In this document: positions 60,302 through 64,000 of the stretch, in pieces | Layout of the letters: each line of letters starts with the position of its first letter | Position numbering within the stretch: position 1 is the first letter of the stretch | Assembly (NCBI RefSeq): GCF_025447595.1 | Contig: NZ_JAOEJU010000001.1 | Location: forward strand, 310,001 to 374,000 | Direction: 5' to 3' | Source of the DNA: Pseudomonas koreensis | GTDB taxonomy: Bacteria > Pseudomonadota > Gammaproteobacteria > Pseudomonadales > Pseudomonadaceae | DNA length: 64,000 nucleotides | The notes under the pieces: generated by a model | Database searches by the model: none | Seen by the model: the letters and a program-made list of their open reading frames with translations, nothing else | What the model was told of the DNA's origin: nothing | Position numbers and translations under genes: made by a program

Positions 60302-62026
60302 TCAAACCTTCACATAAAGAAATCGCCAGGTATAGAAACTGTCCTCATATTCCCGGGATGTATTGATGAATGTGAAGCCCCAGTGCGTGCCAGTCTGTCC
60401 AGGGGTGGAAGTCAACGTAGCTGCGCTCTGACCCACTATCTGAAAACGCGCAGGTACAAAACTGCGATAGTTCGACTGGATCTCAGACAGCGTAAACAGT
60501 CTGCCTCCTACGGCATTAAGGTAGGGCAAAATTTCGGCCCATTTTCGGTGAGGAGCGCTGGACCAATGTACCGCTGTAGCAGGGCCCGAAGTGGTGACGG
60601 TATAGCTTTTTGTCTGATTGGCCGCGTCTTTGGCGGTAATGGTCGCCATACCATTGCCTCTGGCATAAATACGCCCTTTGCTGTCGACAGCTACAATCTC
60701 GGCATCCGTGGAATGGTAAGAAATGATGCCTACACCGCCCGTTGCAGGTCGGTCGATTGAGGTCCCGGGATTAGGGTTTGAAGGAGCCCCGTAATCTCCG
60801 TGGTCGGGCGTCACCTTCGGTGTCACATAATATCGAGCACCGGACAGGGACACGGGTGTGGTATCCATTTCCAGTTCGGGCAAACCGGTCCCCACGACCT
60901 GTGCCTCGGCGGTTTTGGAAATTCCGATGACTTTGCCTCCCCTGATTTGTTCGAACTTGACCCTCACCTGGCTGTTGGCAACCACCTTCGCATTGGGGAT
61001 CTGCCAGGAAAACTGCCCCGGAACATTACCGATCGGGAAGGCTTCGTCATGGCTGGCGACCACAGCCCCATTGAGCCACGCTTCGAATGTCAGATGAATC
61101 TGATCTCCTGCCTGCCAGATCGAGGGAATCAGATGAATCAGCGCCCACAACGGCCCGCCATTCATCTTGCCCAGATCAACAAGGGCGGGATCGTCACCGT
61201 TATCTCCGAGAGTTTCCTGAAGGATGGCCTCCGGCAGCTCCACCCAATCGAGATGCACATCAACCACATAATCCTTCGACCAGAATTCCTGCGGGTTGAA
61301 TACTCCTGTCGAAGACGTGCCGGAAAAGTCGCCTACCTGATTGATGACGTTGTATTTGAATACAAATTGCGGGTTGTTGGGGGAGTGGGCGAGATCGGCA
61401 GTGTAAAAGGTCAAGACCACTGGCCTGGTTTCGGGGTTGGGATCCTGCCCAGTTGGTGAAAGCTGATGGGTAAGGGTTTTACCGCCATAGTTGATCGTCA
61501 ACCGGTCATGCAGTTGCTTGCCCGGATAATCCATTGTCACGGTCACGCCCGCTGCTGCCTCGCCCGGCCCGATGCTCTTCGGGGTGACATCCATGCTCAG
61601 CAACGAATTGCCGGGGTTTTGATCCGTATCGTTGCCGGCAGGGTCTGTGAGGTAGTGAAGTACGATCAACTCGGCCGATTCTTCATTGCCTGACTGACGC
61701 TGGACACTGACCTTCAATGTATTGATATCGTCGGAAAGCGTACCCACTGGCAAGTGAAACTCGAGCGGTGAGGTCGTGTCTTTGGTGAGCTCGGCCGGGA
61801 TCGGCGCAGGCAAGCCATTGAGGAACATTCGTCCGGTCTCATTCGGCGCCTGCCCCTGATAAGGCCCGAACAACACCAACAGTCCCTTCGAGTCCGCGTA
61901 ATAGTTGAGCCGGGAGAGCCCGACCTGGGCGACAGGGTGATTAATCGGGTAGGTCTGGCGTGGAATATAGGGTGGTGTCAGTGCCAGGACGAGGACGGGA
62001 CCGCCGTTGGATGCAGGATTGTTCAT
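60302..62026 (-). CDS. Large protein with bacterial Ig-like domain, function unknown
   Basis: 574 residues from ATG 62026 (GAGGAG 9 nt upstream). No signal peptide is seen at the N-terminus. A repeated pattern of beta-rich segments suggests several Ig-like folds; the clearest is a BIg2-type repeat near residues 435-490 (STDAEIVAVDSKGRIYARGNGMATITAKDA). The middle has DVHLDWVELPEAILQETLGDN and HLTFEAWLNGAVVAS. No cysteines are apparent in the parts checked. Not linked to a secretion gene. Its 5' region carries copy 2 of the 117-nt element, suggesting it shares regulation with the DUF6124 gene. Confidence 0.8.
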   Translation of the reverse strand: MNNPASNGGPVLVLALTPPYIPRQTYPINHPVAQVGLSRLNYYADSKGLLVLFGPYQGQAPNETGRMFLNGLPAPIPAELTKDTTSPLEFHLPVGTLSDDINTLKVSVQRQSGNEESAELIVLHYLTDPAGNDTDQNPGNSLLSMDVTPKSIGPGEAAAGVTVTMDYPGKQLHDRLTINYGGKTLTHQLSPTGQDPNPETRPVVLTFYTADLAHSPNNPQFVFKYNVINQVGDFSGTSSTGVFNPQEFWSKDYVVDVHLDWVELPEAILQETLGDNGDDPALVDLGKMNGGPLWALIHLIPSIWQAGDQIHLTFEAWLNGAVVASHDEAFPIGNVPGQFSWQIPNAKVVANSQVRVKFEQIRGGKVIGISKTAEAQVVGTGLPELEMDTTPVSLSGARYYVTPKVTPDHGDYGAPSNPNPGTSIDRPATGGVGIISYHSTDAEIVAVDSKGRIYARGNGMATITAKDAANQTKSYTVTTSGPATAVHWSSAPHRKWAEILPYLNAVGGRLFTLSEIQSNYRSFVPARFQIVGQSAATLTSTPGQTGTHWGFTFINTSREYEDSFYTWRFLYVKV

Positions 62027-62214
62027 GGCACACAACTCCTCGGTGAGTGATGTGCCATGAAAACGCTGTGTTATCCGTTTCGGCTACTGTCAGATCTGAC
62101 AGTTGACGATGGTTTCAAGATGAACGGACATCAATCTGAGCCATCCAGACCCGTCCCGCAGACAGTAAAGCGGCTCTGTATAGAAACCGTTTCGATTTTC
62201 GCTGATTCGTCAGC

Positions 62215-62331
62215 GACCCGGAAACGATAGAGCCCGCCCTCAAGGCGCACAAGCCGGCGGATTCTGGCGGATGCGTAGGCAATGGCGCAAGGAGTTGTGG
62301 CTTGCCGGACGTTTCGGTCAACGGCTTTAAA
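62215..62331 (-). repeat. Recurrent 117-nt element, copy 2
   Basis: Ungapped match to 10943-11059 (see copy 1). On the minus strand it ends 189 nt upstream of the Ig-like protein start, as copy 1 ends 222 nt upstream of the DUF6124 start. In this copy an ATG-started frame (62466 to 62131, 111 codons) runs through it, overlapping the GNAT gene promoter on the other strand; whether it is translated is unclear. Confidence 0.7.
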
Positions 62332-62401
62332 CAGTCGTGGCGAGTTCGTGGGGAAGCGGTTTACAGTGACCGGCCACGCACTGATCCAGGAGGGATCTTT
62401 C

Positions 62402-62905
62402 ATGCCTGAACACAACCCCGCGATTGATCTCGAACGCTTCAACGAATGCCACCTTGAAGGCGTCACTGCGCTCTACAACGACCCGGCGGTGGCCCGGCAA
62501 GTGTTGCAGATGCCGTTTCAATCCTCCGAGATCTGGCGCCAGCGCCTGATGCCGGACAGCGAGCGAGTGTTGAAACTGGTGGCGCTGCACCAAGGCGTGG
62601 TGATCGGTTATCTGGGGCTGGAGGCTTTTTCCCGGATTCGCCGCAGCCATGCCGGCAGCATCGGGCTGAGCGTTGCGGGGGCCTGGCAAGGCAAGGGCGT
62701 GGGGACGAAGTTGATGACAGCGGCGCTGGACGTCGCCGACAACTGGATGAACCTGCACCGGGTCGAGCTTTCGGTGTACGCCGACAACGAGGCGGCTATC
62801 GGGCTCTATCGAAAGTTCGGCTTCGAGAACGAGGGCCTGTTTCGCGATTATGCCGTGCGTGACGGGCAATGGATCGACACCGTGAGCATGGCGCGTCTGC
62901 GCTGA
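62402..62905 (+). CDS. GNAT-family N-acetyltransferase
   Basis: 167 residues from ATG 62402 with GGAGGGAT before it. Motif A is SIGLSVAGAWQGKGVGTKLM, with the acetyl-CoA loop Q-G-K-G-V-G, and motif B is RVELSVYADNEAAIGLYRKFGFENEG, typical of RimI/PhnO/YhhY-like acetyltransferases. The YhhY-type N-terminus (LYNDPAVARQVLQMPFQSSE) suggests an amino-acid acetylating enzyme. A REP doublet follows the stop. Confidence 0.93.
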   Translation: MPEHNPAIDLERFNECHLEGVTALYNDPAVARQVLQMPFQSSEIWRQRLMPDSERVLKLVALHQGVVIGYLGLEAFSRIRRSHAGSIGLSVAGAWQGKGVGTKLMTAALDVADNWMNLHRVELSVYADNEAAIGLYRKFGFENEGLFRDYAVRDGQWIDTVSMARLR

Positions 62906-62920
62906 ACGATGGCAGTAATT

Positions 62921-63008
62921 GTGGGAGCGAGCCTGCTCGCGATAGCGGCTGGGCAGTCAATGTAAGGAGCGACTGATCCGACGCCTTCGCGAGCAGGCTC
63001 GCTCCCAC
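62921..63008. repeat. REP doublet (REPIN), copy 3
   Basis: GTGGGAGCGAGCCTGCTCGCG and CGCGAGCAGGCTCGCTCCCAC, differing from copies 1 and 2 by one compensated pair (CTTG to CCTG in one arm and CAAG to CAGG in the other), so pairing within the doublet is kept. Confidence 0.95.
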
Positions 63009-63024
63009 ATGGGACGGGGAACAA

Positions 63025-63246
63025 TCACATTTCCAGATTGACCCACCCCGGTTTGGCAACCTCCGGTGCTATTGCTTTCACGGTTTTACCGGTGGCCAAC
63101 TCCACCCGCCGCGCCACCTCCGGATCATCGGCAAACGGCGTCAGACTCGCCTCGTCCAGGCTCTCGGCCGTCTCATGCCGCAGGCAGTACTCAACCGTCA
63201 GCCACAAAAACACCACACCCAACACATTCAAAAATACATCGAACAT
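63025..63246 (-). CDS. Small membrane protein downstream of ccoN (CcoQ-like position)
   Basis: 73 residues from ATG 63246 with AGGGGAG upstream, 15 nt after the ccoN stop. One N-terminal transmembrane segment (MFDVFLNVLGVVFLWLTVEYCL) and a hydrophilic tail. Not clearly CcoQ by sequence, but small single-span proteins accompany orphan ccoN genes in Pseudomonas (P. aeruginosa has such a gene after ccoN4). Likely a subunit or assembly factor of the oxidase. Confidence 0.78.
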   Translation of the reverse strand: MFDVFLNVLGVVFLWLTVEYCLRHETAESLDEASLTPFADDPEVARRVELATGKTVKAIAPEVAKPGWVNLEM

Positions 63247-63261
63247 GACCGGCTCCCCTGA

Positions 63262-64000
63262 TCAGGCGATCTGCGCTTCACGATGAGCAATCGCAACATC
63301 AGCCACCCGCACCGTGCGCCACACGTTATAGGCCATCAGCAACATGCCGCTAAGGAAAAACACCCCGCCGGCAAAGCGCACGACAAACCCCGGATGACTG
63401 GCCTGCAACGCTTCGACAAACGAATAAGTCAGCGTGCCGTCCTCGTTGATCGCCCGCCACATCAGGCCCTGGGTAATTCCGTTGACCCACATCGACGCGA
63501 TGTACAACACCGTGCCGATGGTCGCCAGCCAGAAGTGCAGGTTGATCAGCGGCGTGCTGTGCATCCGCTCGCGGCCAAAGACCTTGGGCACCATGTGATA
63601 GGTCGCGCCGAAGGTGATCATCGCCACCCAGCCGAGGGCGCCGGCGTGTACGTGGCCGATGGTCCAGTCGGTGTAGTGAGAGAGGGCGTTGACGGTCTTG
63701 ATCGCCATCATCGGGCCTTCGAACGTCGACATGCCGTAGAACGCCAACGACAGAACCAGGAAGCGCAGGATCGGGTCGGTGCGCAACTGATGCCAGGCAC
63801 CGGATAAGGTCATCATCCCGTTGATCATCCCGCCCCAGCTCGGCGCCAGCAGGATCAATGACATCGCCATCCCCAACGACTGCGCCCAGTCCGGCAGTGC
63901 GGTGTAGTGCAAGTGGTGCGGGCCGGCCCAGATGTACAGGGTGATCAGCGCCCAGAAATGCACGATCGACAACCGGTACGAATACACCGGCCGATTCACT
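63262..64000 (-). CDS. ccoN: cbb3-type cytochrome c oxidase subunit I, C-terminal part (5' end outside window)
   Basis: The last 246 or so codons of a heme-copper oxidase subunit [17 protein letters not shown] carries the CuB histidine pair, [27 protein letters not shown] holds the heme-ligand histidines of the cbb3 type. No ccoO or ccoP follows; instead a small membrane protein gene comes next. So this is an orphan ccoN, which in Pseudomonas can replace the main CcoN in hybrid oxidases. The gene begins beyond the window end. Confidence 0.94.
   Translation of the reverse strand, partial: VNRPVYSYRLSIVHFWALITLYIWAGPHHLHYTALPDWAQSLGMAMSLILLAPSWGGMINGMMTLSGAWHQLRTDPILRFLVLSLAFYGMSTFEGPMMAIKTVNALSHYTDWTIGHVHAGALGWVAMITFGATYHMVPKVFGRERMHSTPLINLHFWLATIGTVLYIASMWVNGITQGLMWRAINEDGTLTYSFVEALQASHPGFVVRFAGGVFFLSGMLLMAYNVWRTVRVADVAIAHREAQIA

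Noticed and set aside
62131..62466. Minus-strand 111-codon frame containing copy 2 of the 117-nt element
   Set aside because: Overlaps the GNAT start region, and the equivalent frame in copy 1 has no start codon, so not called as a gene; kept as an open question under the element.

Overview
The window is chromosomal DNA of a fluorescent Pseudomonas, most likely of the P. fluorescens group. This is inferred from the GC-rich third-position bias, three copies of the typical P. fluorescens REP doublet, a DUF6124 gene, and a locus in the order of the P. aeruginosa phdA-pdtB-exbB2-exbD2 region. No replication origin, rRNA operon, CRISPR array, intact insertion sequence or prophage is visible. One tRNA gene (Ser, anticodon UGA) is present.

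Layout. 1-1.1 kb: a truncated TonB-dependent receptor behind a cobalamin riboswitch. 1.1-11 kb: small metabolic and regulatory genes (TetR with an O-methyltransferase, short-chain dehydrogenases, GNAT, GlxA-type AraC regulator, LysR with a quinone oxidoreductase), interrupted by short palindromic elements. 10.2-15.4 kb: an accessory stretch with a DUF6124 gene and its unusual leader, a DUF7079-like gene, a clearly AT-rich PHP-ATPase of TrlF type (887 aa) and a poly-gamma-glutamate hydrolase-like gene. This is the best candidate for acquired, defence-like DNA. 15.5-18.8 kb: a four-gene phosphonate/selenate-type ABC importer. 18.9-27.3 kb: oxidoreductases, LysR regulators, a split PqiA/LetA pair, a hydrolase, a GST, a cupin and an Old Yellow Enzyme. 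27.4-31.4 kb: a three-gene molybdenum hydroxylase (Mo subunit, 2Fe-2S subunit, triheme cytochrome c). 31.7-41.7 kb: MFS, LysR, a siderophore receptor with a Fur-box-like site, Ohr, NADAR, tRNA-Ser, YccA, an Lrp regulator and a DMT exporter. 41.7-46.4 kb: O-acyltransferase, FUSC protein and GapN-like dehydrogenase. 46.7-49.8 kb: three adjacent genes for exported proteins (cytochrome c lipoprotein, Tat-type FAD oxidase, Tat-like PLP enzyme).

50.0-60.2 kb is a Pdt-like locus: a Phd/transposase chimera (PhdA), a TpsB outer-membrane transporter, a DUF2341-LamG-ExbB fusion, ExbD, a TonB-like protein, a porin, a coiled-coil protein, a YbjN-like protein, a PpiC-type isomerase and a LysR regulator. 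The genes are tightly spaced on one strand and probably form a TonB-energised two-partner secretion system, but no TpsA exoprotein gene lies next to it here. 60.3-64 kb: an Ig-like-domain protein, a GNAT, and an orphan ccoN with a small partner gene, truncated by the window end.

The most unusual non-coding signal is a 117-nt ungapped element found twice (10943-11059 and 62215-62331). Both copies are on the minus strand and lie about 190-220 nt upstream of unrelated genes. The first copy is followed by a leader able to form competing structures.
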